64,000 nucleotides of DNA from Paraspadella gotoi (Eukaryota > Chaetognatha), in assembly GCA_051294375.1 (NCBI GenBank), contig CM119263.1, forward strand, positions 16,551,802 to 16,615,801, read 5' to 3'. The translations under genes were made by a program, and so were the position numbers. Shown here piece by piece: positions 13,715 through 28,357 of the stretch (the first letter of the stretch is position 1; every line of letters begins with the position of its first letter). A model generated the notes under the pieces. It did no database searches and was not told the DNA's origin. It saw only the letters and a program-made list of their open reading frames with translations.

Positions 13715-13716
13715 AT
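13580..13716. repeat. (TTTC)n tetranucleotide tract
   Basis: About 135 bp of TTTC repeats with a few expansions and substitutions. It reads as a Phe-Leu-Ser polymer in every + frame and is not coding. The reverse-oriented counterpart lies at 17386-17511. Confidence 0.95.
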
Positions 13717-14367
13717 CTATCCTTTTTTATATATTTCTTTCTTTCTTACCTTATGGCTTTTTAAAATTTTTTTATACTCTGTCTCGCTTAAGAATTATGA
13801 CAACTGCCACTATTCTATAAATAGTTTTCAATAACGCGCTTTTATACCCGACTAAATATTGTAATTCACTGACTCATTGTTTTCGATTTTTTACATTCTT
13901 ACGTCAAAAATCAGGAGCTCATCACTACGATTTAAGCTTTCGATCCCCTCGTCCAGGAATGAAGCGAGAGAGAGGACGAGACGAGCGGAAGGAAAGACAG
14001 AAAGAGAAAGCGGAAACGACCAGAGAATATGGAGAGAGAACGGGACGAAAGCAGCCGACGAGAGAGAGAGAGAGAGAGACGATTAACTTTTTTTCAACAT
14101 TGTAGCCTTAGTAATCAGTATGTTATTTTGTCATAGTGAAAAAAGACATCGGGTTTACCTCGGTCTTTTGACCCAGTCGTTTTCCTAAGCCGATTCGCCG
14201 GCCAAAGTCTTTCTTTAAACCTCTTTAAAGAAAACGTCACCCCGAGCGGAGATTTAGCCTTTTTGTAAATACATTTTATTTCATAATGATCTGTGAAGAC
14301 GACGAGGGACGAAAAAGCTTCGAACGTGAGGTCCTTCGAATAAATGGGAGAAAGAGAGAGGGGAGTC

Positions 14368-14420
<53 letters not shown>

Positions 14421-17024
14421 GATCGTTCACCTACACCTTTTCCTAATTTTCTCCTCCTCTACAAACGCCTAGTTTTCCATATTCATGATTTGATTTATTT
14501 ATCAAAGGAGCGAAAGGCAATTTCAGCATTTTTAGGAGTATTTTTGGCGGCTTAGAAGCGAACTAGTTTAATGATCTCATCAGACTCCCTTTTTTTTTGT
14601 CGTGAAAGGTTTAAGTATTTTTTATTTTTATTTTATGTCTGGTTTCTCACTACTACTTGGAGCGAAATGGATTTTAAAATTGATTTGACAGTACTTTTCT
14701 AAATTCGAAATTCAAAAAAATGAACGACGAATGTCACAGCACATCTTTTATGACTCAAAACCCGGTTTGACGATCTCAGTCAATTTCACAATTTCGCCGT
14801 CTGCCGTCGTCGTCGTCGTCACAGTCGTCGTCGTGAATGCTTTCAAAGCGCCAGTCTCGGTGCCATATGGAGATCTTAACGCCGAAAAACCCGGAAGTGG
14901 CGAGAAGAAAAACAGAAAAGGAGAGAAAAATTGGGAGAACAAAAAAAATGGCATAAAAGGGTGAAAAATATCCCCAAAATTCCATTCGCATGTAAAGCGA
15001 AGCTTGAATGTTTCGTTTGGAGTTTTTTTTTTTTTTTTGTTGTCGGTCCAGATTTAAGCAATTTTTTTTAATGTCTTGTTTATGTATTCATTGCTCCCAA
15101 CTAGATTTTTGTAATTTTAGTCGGTGGGTTTTCTTTTGATGAATAAAAAACTAAAGCATAAAAAAGTTGAGAAATTTTGTCGAAAAATTTTTTCTGAAAA
15201 AAATGTATTTCAGTGATAGAAAGTGAAGAAATATCCTGGATTTTTGTTTTGTTTTTGTTTTATTTTTCGATATGAAATTTTTTTTCCCTGGAGAGAGAAA
15301 AAGAGAGAGAGAAAGAGAGAGAGTCCAGTGAAGTCTCCAACGCAAATCTATTCTCTGGAGGATGACAGACCAATCTTCGAATAAAAACTTTTAATTTCCG
15401 TTTAATTTCAATTTCGTCGGCGGCGAAAATTTGTTTGTTGATTTTTCAGACGAAATCTCCCCTCGATCTTTTATCGCATTCTCTTGTAGCTCCTTTAAAA
15501 ATTGCCTAACCATTTCAAAATCACTCACCCCCTCCGAGCATTAACACACTTCCTCTCCTATTTTTAAATAACCGCTTATGCATCTCACACCTCTCTCTCT
15601 CTCTCTCTCTCTTTTAAAAACCGTCTCGATGAATCCCCGCCCAAGCGATCTCATCTCCCCCACCCAACTCCACCCACAACTCAGAAAAAAAAAGTTTTTC
15701 TGTTAAAGAGATTTGGTTGGACTTTGGACCGGGGCGCGAAGGACCCCGTCCCGGCGGCAGCGTCTTCTCCGTCGCATCTTTCACACATTAATTTTTTACA
15801 GAAAAATCCTCTCACTATTCTAACTTTTCTTTCGCATTAAAAAAATTGTGACTGTTTATATTTTGACAACAAGAAAGGAAAAAAATATTTCACATATCAT
15901 TCACGGCGAAAAGATTTGATTTTACAACAATTCTACGTAATATGTTTGCCGTTGACTACAATCGTAATTTACTCAAGGGCAGATTCATCAATCGTTAAAA
16001 AGACCTGACCTGTATAGACCTGTATACCCACAAAATTATTGGAAAGAGGTCGAAGAGTGGTTTACATTTCACCATGTCACGGAGATTAAAATCTTTCCAT
16101 AAAATTAAACTTAAATATCTTTCGAGAAATATTCTCGTAATCTACACATTGAAAAATACCTTTAGATGCTAATTACTAACGTGATACTTCAAAATGCAAC
16201 AAACGGGTTTCGTCTTTCTCGTTGCCTACGGCGACTTTTCCTCATTACCGACAAACGCCGCCAAAAAAAAAGCGCCGGCCTCGTCTCCGCCGCCACCCAT
16301 GACGCTAACGACGCGGATCGATCATCGATGGCGCTGGGGAAGCGACTATTAGCGCCACGGGCGGGGAGCGAGGATTCCCCGGGCGATTCTCCTCTCGGCC
16401 TCGTTCGGTGACGTCATTGCCGACGAGTTTCGCAGAATGTTGACGTACAACGACGTCTAAATGAGAGGACGAAACATTGCGGTGGCGAACGCGATGACGG
16501 GTAACATGAAACTGTCACAATCGAGGGGGCGGTGACTATCCTGATGGATTATTTGACGAGGTTAACGTCAATGATGACGCGTGGACGCGTCGACAAAAGA
16601 GCAACGAAAATCGATTGGGATTTTGAGGGCGAACCGAGGGCGATCGATCGATCGATCGATCCTCGCCACTTTCTTCTTCTCGATTCGACAGAAACTCGAT
16701 GGTGAGAAGAACAAAAACGCTGTGACTCAGAGAATGTAGAAATTGAAGAACTTAGATCCGTTGCTCGTGAAATACAGTGTCAATTAATTGTAGGTCTTTT
16801 CGCATAAAGAGGTACATTTAAAATACGTATATTTACTTATATTACTTGAAACAAAAGCACAACAAAAATTAAAAATCTATACTAATCGTCATCGTCATTG
16901 TCGCTGTCACTTTAGTCACGGTTGTGACGGTCATACGGCGGGACGAATGTCAACACACTCTGTTTACCATCGTGACTAGATTCTTCTCTTCTCTCTTCTC
17001 TCTCTTCTCTCTCTTCTCTCTCCT

Positions 17025-17062
<38 letters not shown>

Positions 17063-17385
17063 CTCTCTCTCTTCAATTGATTTGACACGGTTTACCGAGT
17101 CGTGGTCATCATTCAAAACGTCGTCGTCGTCGTTTTCGTCGTCCCACTCGACACGCGAACGTCTTTTATTTTTCGAGCCTCGCTCCTAATTCGCGGAATT
17201 TCGTTCTCCGCTTTCGAGCTAAGATCGAGGAGGCGGGTGAGTCGAGTTTTGGGTAAGTTCGTAGTCACCGTCGTCGGGTGAGGTTGTTGTCGATCGTCGG
17301 TGACGTCTTCGTTTACGACGTCCTTCCTAAAACATTAAATCTCTTCGCGTCACAGAAAACCTATCACAAATTCTCACGAAAGAAA

Positions 17386-17511
<126 letters not shown>

Positions 17512-18314
17512 GAGAGAGACACAAATCTAGACTTAATAATAGTAAACTCGAAGCAATCATTAATTATCATTCACTATCAGGCAAAAAACATTCGGAAACG
17601 TTCCTTTTTCTTTATTCATAAGTTAGCAATTTTGTCCGTTTTAATATTATTTATCATTTTTAAAAACATATATCTACTAAAAATAAAAATGTTTTTCTTC
17701 TTTTTTTCACTCATATTTTTTTTTCTCTCCATCTCGTGTCTCCCTCTCTCCTCCCTTTCCGTCCTCCCACTTCCTATTCACTCAATTCCTCGTTTCCGAC
17801 TTCACCTTACCTTTTTAAAACTTTTAAACCCTCTCTGCTCTTCCTCCGCCTCCTCTTCCCCACTCGCAAATTCTTACTTTGTTCTAAACATTTTCAAAAG
17901 ACGATCATGGTTAAACTGTTTTCATTTGTAAGTCAAATTATTTGTTGGAGGATTTTTATTGTATAAAACTTGGCCCTTTAAAAATAAAAAAAGCTTTTTG
18001 TTTATTTTAGTTTCAGGAACCCGTAAAAGACCCGGCCTCTGTGAACACATTTTTGACCTGCATTTTATTTCACCTCTTTCTTTTCTTTCTCTTTCTTTCT
18101 TTCTTTCTTTCTCGTCTTCCTTTCCCATCCTTTTTCTCACATTATTGGTCCATTCTTTTTTTGTCTTATGGTAGGAATTTTACGACTGCAAGATGCTCAC
18201 TTTCAAGAGTTAATCCTTTTGTTATTAATTTTTTGCTTTTCAAATCTTTCCTCTTTGACTATCCGAATTTTTCCCTCTTTTTTCTTCTCTCTCTCTCTCT
18301 CTCGACGTCTCATC

Positions 18315-18367
<53 letters not shown>

Positions 18368-19196
18368 TCTCTCTCTCTCTGTAAAAGGATTAATTGCGTA
18401 CACTACTACACAAAAACATTCTTTTCATGCCAATTATCTTTTTTTGCGTTGCATCTTTTTGCCTTCGACATCTTTCTCGTCGTCGTTTTCGTCGTCGTTT
18501 TCGTCGTCGTTCTTGTCATCGTCGTATCGTTTGTGAGGTGTGACTTTTGGTTTTCTTCTTTCGGCCGGTTCACACTTTTTCCTTCGACAGCAAAAGTTTG
18601 ACCGCAACAACTCACAATTCACGTTTTTCAAAAATATACATTTGACATTTTAAAAGTTCGACTCGTCTTCAATTTTATTCATATGTTTGGAATTCATCGT
18701 GACTTTGTGGAAAAATTGTATTTTTACCTTGCATACTTTGACAATTTTTGTTGTTTTAAAATAAAAAAATAAAAAAAGCCAAATTCTTGTAAAATTTTTT
18801 TTTTCAAATTTAACGAAATCTGAGCAATATACGTAATTGTTTTCTGCTGTTTCTGCTAATTCTCCTGTTTGTTTGTTTTAAAGCGGTTAAACTTTACTGT
18901 TGACTTTATTTATTACAAAAATAAACAATTTTTTCCGACTTCGACACAGATTTCAAAACACACTTTTTCATTTAGCCTTAAATTCAATTAAACAATTCTT
19001 TAACTGTCGTAAATTTTAATCAAATATTTAAGTCAAAAATTAAAGAATTAAGCCAAATAAAAACAAAAACAATATATCATGGTGCTGCTAATGAAATTAC
19101 GGTCACAAAATTAATCATTTAAGTTTTCAATACATTTAACGTAGGTTTGCCTATGAAATTATAGTTGTTGACAGTCATATAATATAATGAATAAGG

Positions 19197-19243
<47 letters not shown>

Positions 19244-19426
19244 CAGGCAGGAAGTTTGATTGGGAGCCCATTGTGAGGGGACAAAAGATTTTGGTCTTTA
19301 ATCCAGCGGCCGGACACAAATCGGAAGCGAGGCTCCGCCTGGCCGTGACACGCCGCCGATGCCGCCAATGCTGCCGACACCGCCGATACAGCGACTATGC
19401 CCCCACCACTGCCGCCCCTTTCCGCC

Positions 19427-19595
<169 letters not shown>

Positions 19596-20441
19596 CCAGC
19601 CTCACCCTATTCCCAGAACAGAGACGGTTGGTTCTCCATATTCTATTCTTTTTTACCTTTTTTGTGATTCTCCCCTTAAACATTTGACGTCTCACAAACT
19701 CTCTCGCTCTCATTGGCTCAAAATTCCATTAATGTTTAAAGTTTAAACACATATATCCACTAAAAAGGCAAAAACACTCAACAACAATCTTAGGCTCAAA
19801 CGCATATATACCGTATTAATCTGTCAATTACCGATCGTAAATTTAAAAAATAAATTCTTCTCCTTTTAGTCATATCGAATATCGATCATCAATTGGATCA
19901 TAATTTTTCTTTGTTTATAGTATCGATTCTCGATCGTCGTCTTGGTCGTCGTTTTCGTCGTCGTCGTTGCTTACCCGGGAATGACGAAATATGAATCTTA
20001 AGCGACACGAAACGATACGAAATGAAGAGAAATTTACAATTTACAAATATTTCGACATCGACTCATAGGTCCCGCCCCATCATATTTTCTCCCTCAAGTC
20101 CTTTTAAAATGAAGGGAATTCGAAGATTTACTTTTTCTCTGTTTTTTCTTCCTCGTGTATTTTGGATATCATTACGGAATTATGGAAGTTGAATTTATAA
20201 AAACCTAAAAATCGACTGGTTCGGTACTTTTTTTTTATTTAATCTTTCTTATTTTTTATCCCTCAACATTTTTCCCATTTTTTATCCTCAAAAAAAAAAA
20301 AAAAAAAAAAAATTGCGCAAAAACTGGATGGCATATTTTTTTTTCCGTTTCTGCATAGTGCCAGGTTTGGTTCCCTTTGCTCTCGTTTCGGCAATGTGCC
20401 AGAAGAAACTTCGCTCCCCGCCGCTTGCAAACTAGCGAAGA

Positions 20442-20442
<1 letters not shown>

Positions 20443-20528
<86 letters not shown>

Positions 20529-20746
20529 TATTTAACGACGAAGCCGATTTTTTTTACCTTATAAATACTTATTTCGTCATCACTAACGTCTTCATTGTCA
20601 TCTTCGTTGCCATTGTCACCGTCATCGTTTTTGTCATCGTCACCGACTCCATCATCGTGACCGTGTTGGCCTCGCGGCGCCCGAAGCAAAGAGCCAGAAA
20701 CTACAATCAGCCAAAAGAACCGGCTGATGTATAATTTTTTCGAGAT

Positions 20747-20828
<82 letters not shown>
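20443..20828. repeat. Paired (CT)n microsatellites
   Basis: Two CT runs, 20443-20525 and 20749-20828, separated by about 220 bp that includes a (GTCATC)-like stretch at 20576-20660. Confidence 0.95.
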
Positions 20829-23001
20829 CTCACCTTCTTACCCTTCTCATTTTTTTTTCCGGTTTGCGCGAAAAAAAGTCTGTCACTATCTCTTCTGCTC
20901 GTTTGTCAGTTAAAACCCCCCTTCGCCTCCTGCCTTCGCCATTGATTTTTCTTCCCTCATTCTTTTCAACTTTTTGTTCTTTTTTTTTTCTTTTTTGCAG
21001 TTCTTGTTTTTTTTTTTCAAAAACCAACTGTTGCCAATAATCGACCGAAGGAGGAAAAGACGGAGAGAGAGAGAGAGAGAGACAGAGAGAGAGAACGCGC
21101 GCAACGAGCGTCTAAAAAGGAGAGACACTGGAAAAAGACAAATCGTGACTCGAATTCGAAAAAATCAACACGTTTTGAAATTAAAACAATAAAACACAAA
21201 CTCATTAAAAAGTAGGGAATTTTACGAAATATAATAAAACGAGCGATTTCGAGGCATTTCAATTAAAAAACAAAAAAAAACAAAACGAAATTAAAGAATT
21301 AAAAAAAATCGTCTGCGTTTACGACGACCAACAACAACGACGACAATAAAGACAACAACAACATAAAAACAGGGGTCAGTCCTCTCTTTGTGTTTCATCC
21401 TTCTCTTACTCTTCTCTTCCGCATGTAAAACCTCCTCCTCGTCCTCCTCCTCCTCTTCCTCCTCCTCCCCTATGCTGAGTTCCGCCGTAGATTTCTTCTC
21501 TTCCTCCTCATCCTCCTTTTCCTCCTCCTCCTCCTCTTCCTACATCCGAACAGCAACAAACGTCTCTCTCTCTCTCTCAGCCGAAAATCGAGAAGAGAAG
21601 AAATCTTTTTTTTCGACCTAAAAAAAAGAGAGAGAGAGAAACGCGAAAAAAAAACCGTCTCAATTTTGACTAATAAAGCGAGAGCGAGCGACGAGGGGGA
21701 GAAAAAAAAAACTTTTGCACTGACTCTCTCTCTCTCTCGTCGCCCTTCGACGCGACGCACGCTCGCGTTCCCTCCACAACTTCCGGTTTCCCACCCAAAC
21801 GTCCGCTTCGACAGATGTACGTCGATCGAGGCGTCCGGGACCGGCATCTGTCACGTGGGCGCACCGACGGAACCACGACGCCGAAGCGCGCCGACGTAAC
21901 GCGCCGGCAAACTGCGTTGGCGTCGACGAAGACGCCGCCGAAAACTACAACGACGACGCAGACGCCGAGAAGAGCGAAAAGACAGAGAGAAAAATCTCGG
22001 CGAGAAAAAAAAATCGAAAAAAAGGGAAACGGATTCTGGGTTTCGGAGATTCTCAGACGGAATCGTTTACGCCGGTGAAAAACGCGGGGAATTTAAGTTG
22101 TTTTTTTTTTTCCCTCGCAAACTCGTTTTTCTTTTCCTCTTTCGTATTTATGAACAAAAAATAATACAAATATTTATTCTCTCCGTGGAACCAAATTCGC
22201 TTATTCGTCGTTTCTCTTCTTTCATTTCTGTATGCTTTAAAAAAAAAACAACAAAAAACAAAAACCAAAACAAACGAAACAAAAATTGGTCAGTTTTTAC
22301 TTCCTTCCCCCACAAAAAAAAAAGAAGAGTTGAAGCAGCCTTCATTCCTAACTCGCTTTCTCATTCCTTTCCAAAGTTTTCTCCGACGAAGTTAAAAAAG
22401 GGTTTCCATTCATTTAAAAAAATACTCTTTTCTTCAGTGAAAAAAAAAACAAAAACAAAAACAAAAAAATATCCCTGGAAAAATTGTGAAATCGAACGTA
22501 AACAAAAATATTTAAAAAAAACCGAGATTGAAAAAAACTAAACGTGAAGGAAAAAAGCTGAACAGTGAAGATATGAAACGGTTTTCGAAACTGAAAATTT
22601 AAATTCCTCGGCTTGTTCAGACCCGCCCATTTCGTCCATTTCTCTTATCGGCTTCCTTGTGAATTAATGCCCCCCAACTCTACCTTTTCGTCTCATTTTT
22701 CCCCACTTGAAAAAAAGTTGGAGAAATCTTTAAAAATTATTGCGAAACGTTTTTCTCGTGCAACGAAAAACATTGGTGACCGGATATTCGTTCCTTGTTA
22801 GAAAAAAAAAAAAAAAACAAACAAAAAACAAATAAATCAAATACAAAATAAAAGAAAACCGAGAAAGGATTTGTTAAAACCGTTTGAGATCTCCGCCCTT
22901 TGAACTGAAAAATTTGTTTTTGTTTTTTTAAATTTTTCCAAGTTCGTAATCGGACGACGAAACTCGCGAATCACGCGCAGCCAAACCTTCACTCCTCATC
23001 G

Positions 23002-23009
23002 TATTTAAG
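23002..23009 (+). promoter_or_regulatory. Possible TATA-like box of EGF-ligand gene
   Basis: TATTTAAG lies about 205 bp upstream of the proposed start codon, followed by pyrimidine-rich DNA. A very short upstream open frame (ATG at 23043, stop at 23061-23063) would sit in the leader if transcription starts just downstream. This is only a positional suggestion. Confidence 0.25.
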
Positions 23010-23213
23010 GCCCACTTACTCTTATTTCCTCATTTCCTCAAAATGCCCCCTTTCCCTACCTGATGCCGACGCGCCCTTCCCAAAAAAACAATGACTCTAC
23101 CCGCTCCCCCGCTCCGGTTTCCATTCACTGGCCTTCCCGCCCCGCCCCCTCGCTCACCACGGTGACAGGCCGAGGGGTGAGGCGGTGAGCCCCCTGGAGG
23201 CCCTACCCGAGTC

Positions 23214-23696
23214 ATGTGCCGTTCCCCTACCCTCAAAGCCGCAGCCTCGCACCCGCGCCGTCGCCGCCAACCCGTCGTCGAGCCCGCCGCCGCCAAGCCT
23301 GCAGTAGCGAAGGAGACGAAGCTCTCTCGTCAGTTGGCCGTCGCCCTTCACCTTACCCTCGCCTTACTCCTGCTGCCCGCCTCCGTCGAGGCCTGCTCCC
23401 GCCGTTCCGCTCCCCCACCGGACAAAGGCTCCCCATCCGGCGGTCCTGCCGGAAAACCCGACGTGATCCCCACTAAGATCCCGAACAACCGACCCCAAGC
23501 CAGCTGCCGAGAGCCCTGGGCGACGAGGTACTGCCTGCACGGGGGAAAGTGCCTCTCCGAGCTCATCGACGGTATCATCTCTCACCACTGCAATTGCACA
23601 CATGATTGGTGGGGAGAGCGGTGCCAGGAGCGAGCTTTCAACGTCAGCCTCATCGTGACCTCGGAACCGCACGGGAGGCGCGGGAGGCGGCTGCAG
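23214..23696 (+). CDS. spi: Spitz-like EGF ligand, exon 1 (signal peptide and EGF domain)
   Basis: Encodes 161 residues. A basic N-terminus is followed by a strongly hydrophobic core (about residues 41-57) and a likely signal-peptidase site after Ala60, leaving Cys61 (CSRRS) as the first mature residue. In Drosophila Spitz the equivalent N-terminal cysteine is palmitoylated. Residues 98-137 form one EGF domain with six cysteines spaced 8-5-12-1-8, the spacing I recall for Spitz, ending C-x5-G-x2-C. N-glycosylation sequons occur at Asn127 and Asn143, and a dibasic RRGRR at 155-159. The exon ends CAG|GTTGCC, phase 0. Such ligands are cleaved by Rhomboid and activate the EGF receptor. The 40 residues before the hydrophobic core are long for a signal peptide, so the true start may be in an upstream exon. 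Assignment to the Spitz/TGF-alpha class is firm; orthology to spi itself is inferred. Confidence 0.82.
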
Positions 23697-24254
23697 GTTG
23701 CCGAGACCCCGATCGTCGACGGCGCGGGATCGAGTCGAGCGACGCACGGAACGAGACGAAGGAGATTCGCGAAAAGTCGGCGACGACGACTTCAACAAAA
23801 GGGCAAACGTCTCGCCTTCGTCTTCGTCCGGCGAAACCTTTCAAACTTTCCTACCCCCGTCAACTCCTTACCCTCCCGGCCGTTCCTCTCGTCATACCCT
23901 CTTCCCTCTCCCCGACCTGCGAATCCTAGAAAACGTTTATTGTGATATTTTCATTTCTTTTACATTAACGATTATTATTATTATTATTATTACTATTATT
24001 ATTATTATCATTCTTATTCCTATTTTTATAATTTTTATTATTATTATCTTAAAATTATTAAATACGCCTCGCCACAAAACAAAAACATTGTCGTTCCTAT
24101 CATCAGCTTGGACAAAAAAATAAATACGGATTATATTAATTAAAAAAAAAAAAAAACCTCTCTCTAAATCCTCCCTCTTCAAACGGCTGCGAGCGAAGGA
24201 GAAAAAAACCAACAAAAACAAAAACAAAAACAAAAGTGAAAAAAACTGAAACAT

Positions 24255-25058
24255 TTAACGGAGGCACCTTTGGAGTTGCAGAGCCGAAGATTCTCGACCG
24301 TCGCCGCCATGTTGCGCGGAGACGTTGAGAAGCGACGCTTCCTTCAAGAGTCGTCGGCTCGCATTCTGGACGTCGCGCCTGAGCGACACACGGCGCTCAA
24401 ATTGGATTCCGAGCGCGATAGAGATAATTTTTATAAACTTGACTCTGAGTGCATCCAAGACTCGGCGCATCGACTAGACTGCGTGCGCATCCAAGACTTT
24501 GCGTGCAAACTTTTCATGGAGCGCGTACGAAACCCGGTGCAAAGTCCACGTGACCGTGCGTGCATTCTTAAAACCCCGACGACACTCCAACGCCTGGACA
24601 TCGCCGACGCCGCGACGCCTTGCCGGCGGAGGCGGCGGCGACGACGACGACGTTTTTCTACCATGACACGAAACTCGGACGCTGACGCCGTCAACCGAAT
24701 CACGCCGCGTCCGTCGTATCGAGCGCTGCGGCGACGAAACAGCTCGCTGCGGCGGCGGAAACGTTCGCTGCGACAAAGACTTGAACCCCATCGAACGCCG
24801 ACGCTCGCGGATTCAGAGAATATCCCCTCCTCGAACTCTATCGACCATCGTCTCTTGTTCTCGGCGTTGAATCGAGACGGCGGCGGCGGCGGCGGCTGCG
24901 GCCCGCGGCTCCTTCCAGTGGCTCCGCGCATCTTTCGAATCTCGCGGTCGCGCCTTCATCCGGGTTGCGTTCGGAGAGTCTCTCTAAGCCGATGGTGTCA
25001 TTGGAAAGCCGCATATTCAATACCCATACATCTCGCCTCCTACAGAAAACCCCCTTAA
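24255..25058. other. GC-rich open segment inside the EGF-ligand intron 1
   Basis: This GC-rich block stands out from AT-rich surroundings. The + strand is open for 262 codons from ATG 24270, and the minus strand carries overlapping open frames of up to 166 codons. The + translation is Arg-rich, with a degenerate repetition (CIQDSAH / RIQDFAC) arising from a 50-60 bp imperfect DNA duplication at about 24440-24510, and CGG/CGA runs. No domain is recognised. It might be an untranslated or alternative exon, or a CpG-rich regulatory element; codon content alone does not show it is translated. Confidence 0.3.
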
Positions 25059-26412
25059 ACGAACAAACGAAACAAAAAAAAAAAAAAAAAAAAAAACTAA
25101 ATTACACAACCAATTATTACTAGTTTTTTTTTTTTTTTACCATTTTTAACTTAAAAAAACATTATTTATTTCGATTTATTTGTCTGATTCGTATAAAAAA
25201 GTATGCCGCGTTGGAAATAATTTTTTTCCCAGAGTTTGAAAAAAACTATTGCCAAAATCGAACGGAGAACAAATGTCTGTTAGATCCCTATTTTTCACTT
25301 ATGTATATAACCGCGTTTTTAATTGCTAGAAACGGTTAAAGAGAAGAAAAATTTATTTATTTTAACAAACGAACTAGAAATGCGATCAACTCTTAAACGC
25401 GCGAAAATAAAAACCAGTAAACTTGATGTCGCCTGGATTTTTTTTCCCTTCCGCTTTTTCTGTCCCATAGCGAAATAAAATTAGTCTGAATTGTAACGTT
25501 TGTTTTTTTTTGTTTTTTTTTTTAAGACAAACACTTTTTAGTATAATTCGCTTTTTCTGCATTACTGTTTTAGGAAATATTCCCCTCCCCCGTCTTATTT
25601 ATCTACGATGAACCGGGCACTTTTCGATTCGTGTTTATTACTTCAATTAAAAAAGACATTTTTTTTCCTCCATACTTTATTAGTACCATTCGTCGATGTT
25701 GGTAGATCCGATGATTACTTTTGAACTAAATAAAAATTTTAAAAAAATTGCCGCCGCTAAGTTATGCTATAAAAAAAATTATTATTCTGGTTTTTTTTAA
25801 TCTTTCATGCATTGTTCTTTTGTGTGTATATAGTAACAAAAAATAAAAAAAAAATATTACTACCAAAAAAAAATAGTTTTCAATCGTATATAAATTTAGG
25901 AGACAAAAGACGACCTAGTTAGAAAAATAAAAAAACAAGTTAAAGAAGTGAAATAAGAGAGAGGGTTCGTTTATTTTGTATCCTCATGTAAATTCGAGAT
26001 GTCATTTGCATTTTGATCTTTCGGTTTTCTGCCGTTAAATTCTATAAAAAAAAAATCGTTTTTCTTCCTTTTTATTCAGTATTAAAAGAAATAATAGAGA
26101 ATAAAAAATGAAAAAGGCTGTTAGAAATAAAAGTGGCTTTCCTATTGAGTCGTTTTGGGAAAGAGAGAGAGAAAGGGAGAGAGAGAGAGAGAGAGAGAGA
26201 GAGGAATGGACTTTAAATTTAATCGAAAAAAAATAAAAAATGAATAAATAAAAAAGAAAAAAAAGAAGAACGAGTGTAACGAGGATAAATTTTGAGAGAA
26301 TTCTTTCTGGACCCGCGATCGGCTTTCTGCTTTCTCTTTATGTCCTCATTGGTTTATCTTGACAGTTTTTCTAGGAATAAAAATTGAAGTTCTTTGTATT
26401 AATCACGAGGAA

Positions 26413-26521
26413 ATTCTAGATTTGAAATTTCGTCTTTAAAACATCAGGGGTTAATAATTTTTATATATTTTAAATCTAGATTTAGAATTTCGTCTCTAAA
26501 ACAGGAGGGGTTAATAATTAC
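26413..26521. repeat. Two ~50-bp direct repeats
   Basis: Two adjacent diverged copies share CTAGATTT, AATTTCGTCT, TAAAACA and AGGGGTTAATAATT in the same order (about 26413-26463 and 26471-26521). Confidence 0.7.
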
Positions 26522-27760
26522 ATTACATTAAATTACAATAAGACAGAGAGAAAACAATTTTTATAAATAGAGTCGAGGAACTCGAAGATCAAGCCGATTA
26601 AGCTATTTATTGAGAAAAGTGAAACAGACACCTCAGCGATTCTCGAGCCTGGACAAAAAAAAAAACACTGAAATGAAAACACTCCGAGAACCCATGTTCC
26701 TTTTTTTTCAATGTTTCTTTACATTTTCTGTGAATTTTTACGTCAATTGGTTTTTTTCGCTCTTTTGATTTCAGCTCTATTTCTCTTTCTTCCCAACTTT
26801 TCTTCTGCTATTTTTTCTCCTGTTTATCGCGTTTTCTTCCTATAATATATTTTAACTTTTTTTTGTCCAACGCCATTCTCTGATGTTTGGCTAAAAAAAC
26901 GTGGCGGAGTTTTGAATGAAAACAAAGAAAGAGGATCTCCCTTCTCTAAATTTCCTCTCTTCTCCCTTCTTCCTCCCTTTCCTCCGCTCTCGTTCCAAAT
27001 TAGTCTTTTATTGTTTCATTGTTATTTTTTGTTTTTGATTCCTATTTTTTCAAAATATCTCGCGAGCCGGAATTTTCATTGGCTCCGTTTTCCGAGATTT
27101 GCCGACGACGACGACGACGACGACGACAAAGACATCGACGATGCCGAGCAAATAATGAAAGACGATCCCAAAATCGAATTCGGGGTTTTTCGATTCGAAC
27201 CCAAATTTTTCGATCCGAGCCCGCCGCCCCGCGTTGATGCGTGCACGAGGCAGAATGCGCGGGGCGACCGACATTCGCATTGCGCGATTTGGGAGGAAGA
27301 CCAAAAAAAAAATGCAATGACTGGCACGGGGCCGTATTGAAGCGATTTGCGACAAACAACGGTGACTAATAGTGGTTTAAGGTGCTATGACGCGAGCGTT
27401 ATTCCAAGTCCGCGCCAACGATCAAAGATGAAAACCAATTTTGGTCAGGGAGTCCGTCGGAGCGCCCCCAGGAAAAAAAATATTTGTCGTGCTCCCTCTA
27501 GACTTTTGTTTACGACGGATGCTCTTTTGTTTTCAGAATCTTCTGATGTTTTGTTTCTGCCTCAAAAGATGCTCGGGGTTTTTTTTTCTTCTTAATTTCT
27601 ATCGAATTCGATCAAAACTTTAAAAAAAAATCTCCGGAAGCGAAAATCGATTTTATCGTTTTATAGAGGAGAAGTTTCGGTTCAGAGGTTTCTTCCGTTT
27701 GGTGTTTTTTGTTGGTTTTTTGTTTTGCCTCTGACCAGAAAGAGAGAGAGAGAGAGAAGA

Positions 27761-27830
<70 letters not shown>

Positions 27831-28105
27831 AGGGCCTGTCGGGACTGGTTGAACAGAGCGGCCTAGCGACCTAAAGGCTATCTTATTCTATTTCGTCATA
27901 TTATCACATTTAAAAGGATAAAAAAAATTGCCACTTTGTAAAAAGCTTTGCAAAAATTAAAGTCATTCCGAAAATAAACTACAATTCTACTTATAAAAAC
28001 ATTTCTGAAAGCTCTTATCATTTTTTACTATTGTGTTGAGTTTTCTGTGTAGAAATAAAGAGATGCACGGTTGACCCAAAGCCAAGACGGTCTCGATGAT
28101 CTCTT

Positions 28106-28357
<252 letters not shown>

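Noticed and set aside
13226-13834. 202-codon frame with Phe-Leu-Ser repeats, and the 217-codon frame at 17278-17931 with Lys-Glu-Arg repeats
   Set aside because: Produced by TTTC and GAAA tetranucleotide tracts, which are open in several frames; flanks show no protein signature.
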